Below are positions 18,116 through 27,584 of a stretch of DNA of 64,000 bases, in pieces. This DNA is from Myxococcales bacterium (GTDB lineage: Bacteria > Myxococcota_A > Polyangia > Polyangiales > Polyangiaceae). Under the pieces are notes generated by a model. It was not told the origin of the DNA. It did not search any database and saw only the letters and a program-made list of their open reading frames with translations. How positions within the stretch are numbered: position 1 is the stretch's first letter; each line of letters begins with the position of its first letter. Both the position numbers and the translations under genes were made by a program. The stretch is taken from the NCBI GenBank assembly GCA_947473045.1, contig CANJCO010000004.1, forward strand, positions 1-64,000. Direction: 5' to 3'.

Positions 18116-18856
18116 TTGACGATAGTCGAGCAGATCAGCACCCTCGAGGAGCTCGCCGTTGCAGACGCGGAGCTCAAGGTCGTCGGCGAGGAGCTCGCAA
18201 ATGAGCGAGCCTCGCTCTCGCAACGCAAGTCGACGCTTCGAGCGCTCGAAGAACGCATCACCAAAGACCGCGCACATCTGGTCGCTGTCGAAAAGCTCAA
18301 GACCGATTACATCATCGAAGTTCGCACGATGATGCAGCAGGTCGATCACTCGCGCGACAAGATGAACCGCTCGCGCACGGAGCGCGAGACCAACGCCGTC
18401 ACGCGCGAGTTCGAAGAGCTGCGCAAGCTGATGCGCGACCGCGAAGATGAAATCGGCAAGCTCTCGACCGACGCCGACAGCGCGCGTCAGTCCCTCGACA
18501 GCATCGAGGCTGAAGCCAAGTTGCTCGCGAGCGAGCTCGGCGAAAATGAGGGCGCCATCAACACGAAGCTGGGCATGCTCGACGCGAGCTTCGCCGCGAA
18601 GTCGGCGCTTCGAGCAGAGATCGTGAAGCGACTGCCGTCGATCGTCTTCCGGCGCTACGATCAGGTGCGCGGCAAGCGCGGCAGCGGGCTCGCCCAAACC
18701 ACCGACGGGACGTGCAAGGCCTGCCACATGAGCCTGCCGCCGCAGCTGTTTCACAAGCTGCGCCGCGAGCCGATGCTCGAGCAGTGCCCCTCGTGCGCTC
18801 GCGTGATTTACTACCAGGCGCCGGTCGCGATCGCAGACCCCGCCGCCAAGGCCTGA
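18116..18856 (+). CDS. Coiled-coil zinc-ribbon protein (CdsZ-like)
   Basis: This 246-residue protein is mostly a long antiparallel coiled coil (residues 10-180, Glu/Lys/Arg-rich heptads) ending in a C4 zinc ribbon: CKAC-HMSLPP...CPSC-ARVIYY. This is the DUF/zf-RING_7 family found across bacteria, proposed to bind nucleic acids or the transcription machinery. The start is a TTG at 18116, fixed by the strong Shine-Dalgarno AAGGAG at 18103-18108, seven bases upstream, and by the lack of a better ATG. It lies 35 bp after the tRNA and 11 bp before a kinase, forming a small operon. Confidence 0.88.
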   Translation: MTIVEQISTLEELAVADAELKVVGEELANERASLSQRKSTLRALEERITKDRAHLVAVEKLKTDYIIEVRTMMQQVDHSRDKMNRSRTERETNAVTREFEELRKLMRDREDEIGKLSTDADSARQSLDSIEAEAKLLASELGENEGAINTKLGMLDASFAAKSALRAEIVKRLPSIVFRRYDQVRGKRGSGLAQTTDGTCKACHMSLPPQLFHKLRREPMLEQCPSCARVIYYQAPVAIADPAAKA

Positions 18857-18867
18857 GGAGAGCGCAG

Positions 18868-20139
18868 TTGAAGAGCTGCCGGGCTTGCCAGCGAACCTAC
18901 CCCGACGACGCGGGCTTCTGTCCGGCTGACGGCAGCGAGCTCGTGAGCGCCACCATGGTTCCCGTGGCGTCTGACGACGATCCGCGGGTGGGCCAACGCC
19001 TGTGCGGCCGCTACGAAATTCGTCGCGTCGTGGCCGACGGCGGCATGGGCCGCGTCTACGAGGGCATCGATCGCGAGACCAACACGCGTGTGGCTGTGAA
19101 GGTGCTTCACGACGCGGTCGCTCGAGACGAAGTCGCACTCGCGCGATTTAAGCGCGAGTACGAGATCTCGGCGCAGCTGCAGCACGATCACATCGTGAAG
19201 GTGCTCGATTTTCAGCACGATCTCGTGTTTTCGCTGTGGCTTTTGGTCATGGAGTTCCTCGACGGCGAGGAGCTCCGGGTGGTGCTGAAGCGCGAGAAGG
19301 TCATCGCGCCCGAGCGCCTCGTACGCATGCTCTCGCAGGTTGCGCTCGGCCTCGACGTCGCCCACGGCCGCAAGTTCGTGCACCGCGATCTCAAGCCCGA
19401 CAACTTGTTTCTGTGCGGCACGCGCGAAGGCGACGACGTAAAAGTGCTCGATTTTGGCTCGGTCAAAGACAAAAACGCCGACGCGAAGAAGCTCACCGTC
19501 ATGGGCACTGCGATCGGCTCGCCCTACTATATGGCCCCCGAGCAGGCGCAGGGCCTCGACACCCTCGATGCGCGCGCCGACGTGTTCGCCCTCGCTGCGA
19601 TTACCTACGAGTGCGTCGTCGGCACGGTGCCCTTCGTGGGCAGCAACGGGCCTTCGATTCTCCTGGCGATTCTCACCAAGGATCCGGTGGCCCCCTCTAT
19701 CGCGGCCAAGGGCTCGAAATGGCCGGTGCCTGCCAAGTTCGACGACGTCATGGAAGAGGGGCTCGTCAAGAACCCCAACATTCGCACGCCGAGCGTGGGC
19801 GCCCTCGTCGATGCCGTCGGCCGCGCCTACGGCCTCGAGGGTGACCACCGCGTTTGGGCGGTAACGCCGCAGGCGACGCTCGCCGCTGACATCGAGGCGG
19901 GCCGGTCGCGCGTGGTCCAGGCCGCGGCCGTGGCCGATCCGTTTGCCACGCCGCCCGCCCAGCCATCGGGCGGCAAGTCGATGGACCGCGCGTTCGAAGA
20001 AATGCGCGCGCAGGAGTTTGCTGGCAGTGACGACGTGGTGCCCGTGAGAAAGGGACCGCCAACGTGGCTTCTGGTCGTCGTCATCGCGGTCGTTGCGCTC
20101 GGCCTGGGCGGTGGCGCCGTGCTGCTGCTCGCTCGCTGA
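18868..20139 (+). CDS. Ser/Thr protein kinase with N-terminal zinc-ribbon
   Basis: This is a 423-residue protein from a TTG start at 18868, with GAGGAG seven bases upstream. A short Cys-rich ribbon (CRACQRTYPDDAGFCPADG) precedes a full kinase domain at about 45-310: DGGMGRVYEG, VAVKVL, HRDLKPDN, DFGSVK, APEQAQG. One membrane helix sits at the very C-terminus, giving a cytoplasmic, tail-anchored kinase. The zinc ribbon is a common N-terminal add-on in myxobacterial kinases and may read redox state or protein partners. It is co-transcribed with the zinc-ribbon coiled-coil protein and ends 3 bp from the convergent protease gene. Confidence 0.92.
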   Translation: MKSCRACQRTYPDDAGFCPADGSELVSATMVPVASDDDPRVGQRLCGRYEIRRVVADGGMGRVYEGIDRETNTRVAVKVLHDAVARDEVALARFKREYEISAQLQHDHIVKVLDFQHDLVFSLWLLVMEFLDGEELRVVLKREKVIAPERLVRMLSQVALGLDVAHGRKFVHRDLKPDNLFLCGTREGDDVKVLDFGSVKDKNADAKKLTVMGTAIGSPYYMAPEQAQGLDTLDARADVFALAAITYECVVGTVPFVGSNGPSILLAILTKDPVAPSIAAKGSKWPVPAKFDDVMEEGLVKNPNIRTPSVGALVDAVGRAYGLEGDHRVWAVTPQATLAADIEAGRSRVVQAAAVADPFATPPAQPSGGKSMDRAFEEMRAQEFAGSDDVVPVRKGPPTWLLVVVIAVVALGLGGGAVLLLAR

Positions 20140-20142
20140 CGT

Positions 20143-21618
20143 TCAGCGCGCGAGCTTCCAGGGGCGGCCGGTGAGGCTCGGCACGCTCACGTGCGTGGCT
20201 CCCGCGGGGGCCTCGGGAGCGACGATATAGCCTCCGGGGAGGTGATCGTAGCGCACCATCCGGCCGACGACGTCGGCGCCGCGACCGCCGCTGAAGCGCA
20301 CTGAAATAGGGGCCCCCGAGGCTTGCTCGCGCGCGACGCCCGCGGTCGCCCCCATGATGTTGCCGTCGCCGTCGACCCGAATGCGTGTAATATGCACAAG
20401 CGGAGCCGGCGTCAGTTGGATGTGCGTGTTCACGTAGGTCATTCGCGTAAACAGCGCCTTGTAGGTGTAGTCGCTGACCCACTCGGGCGGGCAGTAGCTC
20501 ATCATGTCGGCTGCGGCGCTGCCGATGAGTGCCTGATCGGATGTGCGAAAGCCCGAGACGCCGATCGAGCCGTCGGGATACGGAAACTTCGGATCAACGC
20601 CAGCCGGGCCTCCGCACGGCGCATGCGCCCGACCCATCGTGTGGCCAATTTCGTGCGCCACGGTTTCGGTGGTCTCGTAGCCGCCGAAGCCGACTACAGC
20701 CGCCCCGCGCGCGTCGGCGCTGGTCGCGTCGGCGAGCGGCGCGAGGCCCAGCACGCATCCGCCTTTGCAATACTGCCCAAAGCTGGCGCTGGGCGAAAAC
20801 AGGCCGACGTAATACACTTCCGAGGTCGGCCCGTCGGCGGCGCGCTGGTTCAATGTGGCCTCCAGTACGCTGTCCCAGCCCGTGCCGTCGGCGTTGATCG
20901 GCTCGCTCCACGGCACCACGGGGCCGACGTCGAGCGTCACATTGCTTGCAGGATACAGGTCCATCATCTGGTTCGCGATCGCGGTGAGCTGCGGCGCCTG
21001 GGTGAGCGGGACGCGCTTGGAGCCGTCGGCGTCGTACTCAAATGGCACAACGTGCAGCTTCACGGACCCGGGGCTCTTGTCCACGTGAATCAACCCGGTA
21101 TCGAGGCCGGCCGGATATCGCAGCGTGGCGATTTCGTCGCCCGAAGCGGCGAGCTTCGGATCGCTGACGAGCACGTAGTACGGGACCGATCCGGCCTTGG
21201 TGAACGTCGTGGCAGGGAACGGAAACACGAACGTGGAGTCGAGTGAGTCGTCGTCCGACGTCGCGCCGATGAGCCGTTCATCGGCGATCACGACCTCGCC
21301 CTGCGGCAGAAAAAGGTGCATCTCCGCCTTGAGCTTGCGCGCCCTCCACGCCTTCGGAACCACCGAAACATACGCGCGCACGATGCCGCTGCGCTTCGGC
21401 ACGATCGGCGCGTTCGCGTAGACGATGTCGGCGCCGTCGCGCATGACGTCGACTTTCACGACCTGATAAACGGCAATTTCGGTGAGCGATGCGAGCTCTG
21501 ACAGCGCCCTCGGAGCGGCGTCGACGCCGGCATCCGCGGGCGGCGGGGCAGGGGCGACCTCGGGGGACGCCGAGCATGCCATCACCCCGAGGACCCACCA
21601 GCCGAGCGATCGCTGCAT
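20143..21618 (-). CDS. Secreted zinc metalloprotease lipoprotein, M66-like
   Basis: This 491-residue protein has a signal and lipobox-like GVMAC, then a beta-rich N-terminal half and a metzincin catalytic centre, ETVAHEIGHTMGRAHAPC, with the expected H-E-x2-H-x2-G-x2-H. A downstream Met-turn-like DMMSYCPPEWVSDYTY follows and the C-terminal domain is beta-rich. The motif and 'DMMSYC' environment resemble M66 (StcE-like) peptidases, which cut mucin-like glycoproteins. The substrate here is unknown, and a predatory or nutrient role is inference. The ATG at 21618 starts a proper signal peptide; the upstream frame is Arg-rich shadow. Confidence 0.8.
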   Translation of the reverse strand: MQRSLGWWVLGVMACSASPEVAPAPPPADAGVDAAPRALSELASLTEIAVYQVVKVDVMRDGADIVYANAPIVPKRSGIVRAYVSVVPKAWRARKLKAEMHLFLPQGEVVIADERLIGATSDDDSLDSTFVFPFPATTFTKAGSVPYYVLVSDPKLAASGDEIATLRYPAGLDTGLIHVDKSPGSVKLHVVPFEYDADGSKRVPLTQAPQLTAIANQMMDLYPASNVTLDVGPVVPWSEPINADGTGWDSVLEATLNQRAADGPTSEVYYVGLFSPSASFGQYCKGGCVLGLAPLADATSADARGAAVVGFGGYETTETVAHEIGHTMGRAHAPCGGPAGVDPKFPYPDGSIGVSGFRTSDQALIGSAAADMMSYCPPEWVSDYTYKALFTRMTYVNTHIQLTPAPLVHITRIRVDGDGNIMGATAGVAREQASGAPISVRFSGGRGADVVGRMVRYDHLPGGYIVAPEAPAGATHVSVPSLTGRPWKLAR

Positions 21619-21679
21619 GCGCCGGATGCTGTCATGGCCACGCGTCACTGCCAACGCGCGCGTAGGTGGCCAGCGCGAT

Positions 21680-24600
21680 CTATCGTCGCTTCTCTCGCCG
21701 TTTTTGGGCAAGACGCTCGGCTGCGCTCACCGCTGGCACGGGCGGCTGATCCGGTGGGGCGGCGCGCGGCGCGCGAGGAGGCATCGCTGCCGCGTTCGGC
21801 AACCGCGCGGGCGCGTCGGCGAGCGAGGCGGCGGGCGCGTTCGAGGCGACGCGGGTGGCCTTGCGCGCGAGCAACTGGTCGCTGGTGCGGGCGGCGGCCT
21901 CGCGGCGCTGACGATCGCGCGCGTCGGCGAATGCGAGGGCCGCGCGGCGCTCGGTCTCGGATTGCTGCACGCGCGCTCCGGTCCGCGTCATCGCAGCGGT
22001 GAGCCATTCGGGGACTCCGAGCCTTCGCGCGCCCACCCCGAGCAGCATCGCTACCGCCGCCAGCAGGATGAGCGGCGTGCCCGCGGGAGAGTATGCAAAT
22101 CGGCGCGCCGCGCGGTCGTCGTACGCGCCCGCGAGGGTGTCGCGCATCTTGCCTCCGGTCATCGTGGCGAGGCGCGCGAGCAGCGCGCGATCCGAGCCCG
22201 TCGGTCGAAGCTCGAAGCCCGCCGAAAGCACCGCGCCCGTCGTGCCGACCGCCTCGCCGGACAGCTCGTCTTTCGCCGTCGCGACGTAGGTCCCCGGCCG
22301 CGACAGGGGCACGCTCGCCGCGTACCGCCCCGCGCCAATCGCCTCGAGTTGAACGTCCCGCGCGAAGCCGTCGGGGCCGGCGACGTGCACGTTCAGACGT
22401 CTGAACGTCTGGGCTCGCCCGTCATCGCCCACGACGTCGGCGCGAACGTGCAGCTCGCCGCTCGACGCGTCGCTGTCGAGGCGCACCCGCGGATCGTCCT
22501 CGCGCCGGGCCGTGTCGCGGCCCAGCTGCCCGATGAGCTTTACGGCGCCGGGCCACTTGAGCCACGCGGAGCCCCAGCGGTCCTTGAAGTCGCTGGTGAA
22601 CGCGGCAGCGCGCCCGATCCCCACGGCCCACGTCGTGAGAATCGGGTCGCCTTCGGGCCCTCCGAGAGCGACTTGCGCTCGCGGCTTGGCCTGCGTGACG
22701 ACGTAGCCGCGCAGCGCCGGCGCGCTCGACCAGTCGATGCCGCGCGTGGCCGAGGTCGGATCGCCGACGCGCACCGTGAAGTCCTCTTCCTTGATCGAGC
22801 TCTTCGCCGCGAGGATGGTCTCCTGCGTAAATACCGCGGGCAGCTTCGTGGCGTCTTCGATGAGATAAAACCGGCCGGCGCCGAGCTTGCTGAGCACTTC
22901 GAGCTCGGCGGTATCGCTTCCGCGACCGAGGGAGATGACGCTCGTCGTGATCCCCCTTCCTGCGGCGGCGGTGACCTGTGCGCGGCAGCCGGCGAGCTGC
23001 TCGGCGTCGGCTCCGTCGGCGAACAGCAGCAGGTGCTTGAGGTTGACCGTCTCTTTCGCGAGCGCGGCGTAGCCTTCGCGCAGCGCGAGGTCGGTGTAGA
23101 TGCCTCCGCCGCCCACGCCCACCGCGCGAATCCTGCTCCCGAGCGCAGCGGCGTCGGTGACAGGACCGATCGGCACGGTCCACGCGGCCACGGTGTCGAC
23201 GTGCTCGACGCCCAGGCGGTCGCCAGGGCCGAGGATCGACGCGCTGCGCGCTGAGGCCTCGTTCGCGAGCGCGAGCTTCGTCTGCCCGCCGACCATCATC
23301 CCCATCGAGCCCGAATAGTCGATGGCGATCACCTCGGCGAGCGACGCGCGCCGCTTCTCGTCCTTGAGATCGAAAGACACCGGAGACACTTCCTCGATCG
23401 CTGTTCGCGCATAGCCGCCCGGGCCCATGGAGCGATCGCCGCCCATCAGCAAAAGGCCCCCTCCCAGATCGCGCGCATAGCTGGCGATCGCGGAGATTTG
23501 AGTCGGCGACAGATCGCTCGCCCGCACGTCGCTGAGCACGACGAGGTCGAACGCTGCGAAGCCGCCGATATCGTCGGGGGCGCCCGAAGCCGTGCGCTCG
23601 ATCGTCTTGAACCCGCTCGCCTCGAGCGCCTGCGCCATGGGCGCGCCTTTGCCCGCGTCGCCCTCGAGCACCAGCGCGAGCGACTGTCCGCGCACGCGCA
23701 CGAACGTCGAGCCGGTGTTGTCTTCGGTTGATCCGTCGGCCGAAGGATCCGTCGCGGAAATTTCGACGTCGTACCGGTGGAGGCCGGGCTCGTTCGCGGT
23801 CTCGCGCAAACGCAGGACGTCCTCTCCCGCCGCCACGCGCACCTTTCCGGTGCGGATCAGCTCGCCGTCGCGCTTGATGCGAACCTCGACTTCGGCCCCG
23901 GCCGTGCTCGCGAGCACGACACGAAAATCGAGGGCCTCTCCCTCGCCCGCGTGGCTCGGCGCGCGCACCGAAACCACACGCACGTCGGCCACAGTCTTTT
24001 GCTCGAGCGCCACAACGTCGATTGGCACCCCGGCCGCGACTGCCGCCGCAGCCGCGACGAGCGCATCTCCGCGCGTCTGCACGCCGTCGCTGACGAGCAC
24101 GAGCCTCGCCGCCGTATCGCTCGGAAGCTCGGCGATCGCGCGGCGAACGGCCGCTTCGATGTTGGTGCCGTCGCGCCCGACCTCGATGCGCTGCGGAGGA
24201 GGCAGATCACTCCTGGGCCGCGGCGGATCTTCGGTGACGGCCTCGGCGCCGAACACCACCGTGCCGGTGCGGTCGTCGTCGCGCATGCTGCGCTCGGCGA
24301 GCTTGAGCTCGGTCGCGATGCGAGCATCTGCGTTCGGCACGAGATCGATCGATCGCGAGCGGTCGAGCATCATGATGATCGTCATGCGGTCGAGGGGGCG
24401 GCCGATCTCGGGCTCAGCGACTGCGAGCGCGGCGGCGAGCGCGGCCACCGACGACAGGATCACGACGAGCCTGCGGCGCGTTCGCGTCATGCGAGCAGGC
24501 AGCTGCGAAAACCGCCACGCGAGCAGCAGCGCGAGGGCGGCAGGCAGCAGCAGCGCGATCGGCCTGCCGAAGCGCACGTACGTTTCGCCCACCAACTGCG

Positions 24601-24772
24601 CGTGCACCAGCCCCTGATAGGCGAGGGGGATCACGGCGATCACAGCGAGGATCACCGTGCTCGCGGTGAGCTGATTTCGTCTTTTCAAACGAACGATGAG
24701 CGCGATCGTCACGAGCGCGGTCAGCAGCGCCGCTCCGAGGTAGGCGAGCCTGGGCAACGATAGCGGGCTCAC
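21680..24772 (-). CDS. Large double-VWA membrane protein with GATase1-like segment; last gene of the MoxR operon
   Basis: This 1030-residue protein is read from a GTG at 24772 overlapping the upstream stop (GTGA). Four N-terminal membrane helices precede a VWA domain with MIDAS DRSRS. A glutamine-amidotransferase-like fold follows (LVVLSDVRASDLSPTQ, GGGLLLMGGDRSMGPGGY), then a second VWA (IDYSGSMG, LLFADGADAEQ). A beta-rich region and a C-terminal membrane helix with a basic tail close the protein. Such proteins occur with MoxR/DUF58 genes and are thought to assemble envelope complexes. Both MIDAS motifs look intact. Confidence 0.85.
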   Translation of the reverse strand: MSPLSLPRLAYLGAALLTALVTIALIVRLKRRNQLTASTVILAVIAVIPLAYQGLVHAQLVGETYVRFGRPIALLLPAALALLLAWRFSQLPARMTRTRRRLVVILSSVAALAAALAVAEPEIGRPLDRMTIIMMLDRSRSIDLVPNADARIATELKLAERSMRDDDRTGTVVFGAEAVTEDPPRPRSDLPPPQRIEVGRDGTNIEAAVRRAIAELPSDTAARLVLVSDGVQTRGDALVAAAAAVAAGVPIDVVALEQKTVADVRVVSVRAPSHAGEGEALDFRVVLASTAGAEVEVRIKRDGELIRTGKVRVAAGEDVLRLRETANEPGLHRYDVEISATDPSADGSTEDNTGSTFVRVRGQSLALVLEGDAGKGAPMAQALEASGFKTIERTASGAPDDIGGFAAFDLVVLSDVRASDLSPTQISAIASYARDLGGGLLLMGGDRSMGPGGYARTAIEEVSPVSFDLKDEKRRASLAEVIAIDYSGSMGMMVGGQTKLALANEASARSASILGPGDRLGVEHVDTVAAWTVPIGPVTDAAALGSRIRAVGVGGGGIYTDLALREGYAALAKETVNLKHLLLFADGADAEQLAGCRAQVTAAAGRGITTSVISLGRGSDTAELEVLSKLGAGRFYLIEDATKLPAVFTQETILAAKSSIKEEDFTVRVGDPTSATRGIDWSSAPALRGYVVTQAKPRAQVALGGPEGDPILTTWAVGIGRAAAFTSDFKDRWGSAWLKWPGAVKLIGQLGRDTARREDDPRVRLDSDASSGELHVRADVVGDDGRAQTFRRLNVHVAGPDGFARDVQLEAIGAGRYAASVPLSRPGTYVATAKDELSGEAVGTTGAVLSAGFELRPTGSDRALLARLATMTGGKMRDTLAGAYDDRAARRFAYSPAGTPLILLAAVAMLLGVGARRLGVPEWLTAAMTRTGARVQQSETERRAALAFADARDRQRREAAARTSDQLLARKATRVASNAPAASLADAPARLPNAAAMPPRAPRAAPPDQPPVPAVSAAERLAQKRREKRR

Positions 24773-26718
24773 GCGCGCGCCTTCGTGTCGCGTGGCGCCT
24801 GCGCCGCAGCCTTCGGCTTGCGTGTCAGCCAGATCAGGTCGGCTGCGATGAGCGCGGTCGCCGCCAGCGCGAGCCAGGCCGCCCACTCATGGTGGGCATC
24901 TTTCATGCGGCCAGCGGTGACTTGCGATCCGCCGCCTGAGCCAACCGTCATGTTTTTGGGACGAATATCGCTCTCGCGGTCGCTCGTTAGGTTGGCGGCG
25001 ACCAGCTCACCGCCGATTTGCGGAAGCGTCCACTTGGCGCGATACAGCCCCGCGCGATCGACCGCCGGCACGATCGCGAATCCGCCGCGCGCGGACAGCT
25101 CCCGCTCGCTCAGGCCCGGCCCTTCGATCGTCAGCTTGTCGACTTCCGGAGGCACTGTGATGCGCAGCGCGTCTCCGGTGCGAACGGGACCGACCGATCC
25201 CTGCGCGCGATGAACCCTCGCAGTCTCGACAATATTTCTAATGAAAAGAACGAACGAGGCCTGCATCGGCCAGTCGCTCTCGCCGACGTCGAAGCCGATG
25301 ATCGTCGCCGCCCGGCCCGGGGACGAGGCGTCCGCAGCGACCGTAATCGTGCCCGCCCGCACGAGCGAACCTCCTGCGCCCGCGGCTTCGAGCGGGGTGG
25401 CCCGCGTCAGGTGGACGCCGTCGAGCGTGAGAAACCGCAGTCTCGCGTCTCCGCTCTCCCACGACGTGAGCTGCGGCTGCACGGTTGGCTTGCCGACCCC
25501 GACGCCGAGGCACGTGCCCTCGGGAGGCCCGACGATGAGGCGATCGCGTCCCTTGCCAGTTGCAGGGCAGGCGCCTTCGATCACCACGAGCGCATCCGGA
25601 TCGACGTTGACCTCGGCCAGCTGCGCGAGCGACAGCCGCTGCAGGTCGACGTCGTCGTCGGCCTCGAGGGCGCGCATGAGCCACGAATATTCGGCCTTCG
25701 AGGCGACGGTGACCGGCATTTTTCGGCCTCGCGGCACGCGCGCGAAGGCGCGATCGTCGGCGGCGAGGGCGTCGTGCGGCGAGAGCTCGACGACGAGGCC
25801 CTTGCCGTACTCGCCAGGCTCGGGCGCGAAGGTGAGCACGACGGGCGCCTTTTCGTGCGGCGGGATGAGCACGCGCCTTGACGCGCGCGGCTCTCCGCTG
25901 CCCTCGAGGGTCAGGGTGACGTACGCGTCCCGCGGCGTGTCCGCGTAGTTCTCGAGCATGACGAAGACCTGCGCCTGCTCGCGTCGCGATGGGCCCTCGG
26001 TGCCGGCGCGCAAATCGATGCGCACGATGGCCGCGTTGTCGCGAGGGTCGCCCACCGCCTCGACCTGCGTGTCGAGTCCTGCTGCCTCGAGCGGAGCGTC
26101 GTGCGCGAGCGCGCCGTCGGTCACGATGACGATGCGCCGCCTGCCGCCAACGCTCCGCAGGCGGTCGGCCGCCAGCGCCACTGCGCTCGACAGATCGCCT
26201 TCCACTTCGCGCGCCGTCAGCGACGCGACGGCTGCCTTGATTTTGCGCACATCCCGGTCGAGCGGAGCGATCACGGTCGCCTCGCGCGCGGCCTCGATGA
26301 CGATCGCGTCCGCGCCTGGCTGCATCGCGTCGACAACATCGGTTGCGGCCGCGCGGGCGAGCGCGATTCGCGTCGTCTGCGCGCCGTCTTTTCCGGTCGC
26401 CGCGGCGCCCATCGACGCGCTCGTGTCGATGACGATGGCCACGTGATCGCCGTCGATGCGGCCGCCGCGCCTGGCGGGCCGCGAAAGCGCAGCCGCGAGG
26501 GTCAGCAGCGCGAGGAGCTGGAGCAGCAGCGCAAGCTCGGGAACAAGCCTCTTAAACGGGCTCTTCGCGAGCAGATCGCGGCGCGCTTCCGCCCACAGCC
26601 ACGTCGAAGCGACGCGCATCCGCTGCCGCTTGATCTTCAAGATGTAAAGGACCACGAGCGGGACGACGCCGGTCAGCAGCCACAGTCCGCGCGGGTTGAG
26701 CAGCTCAACGTCGCCCAT
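24769..26718 (-). CDS. BatA-like VWA-domain membrane protein
   Basis: This is a 649-residue protein. The N-terminus has the BatA signature LLNPRGLWLLTGVVPLVVLYILKI and a second helix, with basic residues between. A VWA domain at about 90-260 carries the MIDAS DTSASMG. A long exported region of CARDB/beta-sandwich type and a C-terminal membrane helix (WAAWLALAATALIAADLIWL) end the protein. BatA-type proteins act with MoxR and DUF58 proteins at the envelope. It overlaps both neighbours (ATG against the DUF58 stop at 26718, and the next GTG at 24772), indicating tight coupling. Confidence 0.88.
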   Translation of the reverse strand: MGDVELLNPRGLWLLTGVVPLVVLYILKIKRQRMRVASTWLWAEARRDLLAKSPFKRLVPELALLLQLLALLTLAAALSRPARRGGRIDGDHVAIVIDTSASMGAAATGKDGAQTTRIALARAAATDVVDAMQPGADAIVIEAAREATVIAPLDRDVRKIKAAVASLTAREVEGDLSSAVALAADRLRSVGGRRRIVIVTDGALAHDAPLEAAGLDTQVEAVGDPRDNAAIVRIDLRAGTEGPSRREQAQVFVMLENYADTPRDAYVTLTLEGSGEPRASRRVLIPPHEKAPVVLTFAPEPGEYGKGLVVELSPHDALAADDRAFARVPRGRKMPVTVASKAEYSWLMRALEADDDVDLQRLSLAQLAEVNVDPDALVVIEGACPATGKGRDRLIVGPPEGTCLGVGVGKPTVQPQLTSWESGDARLRFLTLDGVHLTRATPLEAAGAGGSLVRAGTITVAADASSPGRAATIIGFDVGESDWPMQASFVLFIRNIVETARVHRAQGSVGPVRTGDALRITVPPEVDKLTIEGPGLSERELSARGGFAIVPAVDRAGLYRAKWTLPQIGGELVAANLTSDRESDIRPKNMTVGSGGGSQVTAGRMKDAHHEWAAWLALAATALIAADLIWLTRKPKAAAQAPRDTKARA

Positions 26719-27584
26719 CAGTCGACCGCCCTCGACACGAACCGGCGCACCGCGGGCAAGATCGCCTCGTCGCTCGTCATGCGCACGTAGCTGGCTCGAT
26801 GGCGGCGCGCGAGGTTGCGCAGCCCCGACAGCAGCCCTGCGAGCCGCGCGAGATAGGCTTCGATGGCGCGGTCATCCATCGTGACCTCGACGACCGCGCC
26901 GGTCTCTGCGTCTTCGAGCGCGAAGTCTCCGTCGTAGGAAGGCTCGACCTCTTCACGCGCGAGCACCTGCACGAGCGCGACATCGTGGCCCGCCGCAGCG
27001 GCTCGGGCGACAGCCGCTTCGATGGGTCCGTCATCGAGAAAATCGCTGACGACAACGAGCATGCCGGGCCGCGCGGAGCGGGCGAGGGTTTGCTCGATCG
27101 CGCGCGAGAGATCGGTGCGTCCGCCCGCTCGCATGGCATCGAGATCGCGCAGCAGCTTCGGCAGCGCTGCGCGCCCGCGCGCGGGCTCGGTCACGCGCGA
27201 CAATCCGTCGCCTGCGGCGAGGACCTGCGCGCGCTCGGAGCTCGCGAGTGCCATGTAGCCAACGGCGGCGGCGAGGCGTTTTGCCGTGTCGAGCTTCGGC
27301 GGCGTTCCGCTGCCGAGCGACGCGCTGGCGTCGATGACGAGGCGCACGATCACGTCTTCTTCGGCGCGAAATAGCTTGAAAACGGGCTCTCCGGTGCGTG
27401 CGAACGCGAGCCAGTCGAGGCGCCTGAGATCGTCGCCCGGCGCATAGGGACGGTGCTCCATGAACTCGGCGGCGCCGCCCCTCCGCCGCGCAAGATGATC
27501 GCCGCCGCTGCCCGATCGCGCCCGAATCGACAGGCGACGTCGGAGGGCCTCGAGCTCCCGCGCGAACGACGGATCGAAGAGCAT
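26718..27584 (-). CDS. DUF58-domain protein
   Basis: This 288-residue protein begins at MLFDPSFARELEALRR. The DUF58 core is clear: EFMEHRPYAPGDDLRRLDW, then a VWA-like fold (VRLVIDASASLG, RTDLSRAIEQ, VVVSDFLDDG). DUF58 proteins are the standard partners of MoxR ATPases. The usual N-terminal membrane helices of some family members are absent, so it is probably cytoplasmic or peripheral. The ATG at 27584 shares a base with the stop of the permease gene. The longer upstream frame is shadow of the permease and was rejected. Confidence 0.92.
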   Translation of the reverse strand: MLFDPSFARELEALRRRLSIRARSGSGGDHLARRRGGAAEFMEHRPYAPGDDLRRLDWLAFARTGEPVFKLFRAEEDVIVRLVIDASASLGSGTPPKLDTAKRLAAAVGYMALASSERAQVLAAGDGLSRVTEPARGRAALPKLLRDLDAMRAGGRTDLSRAIEQTLARSARPGMLVVVSDFLDDGPIEAAVARAAAAGHDVALVQVLAREEVEPSYDGDFALEDAETGAVVEVTMDDRAIEAYLARLAGLLSGLRNLARRHRASYVRMTSDEAILPAVRRFVSRAVD

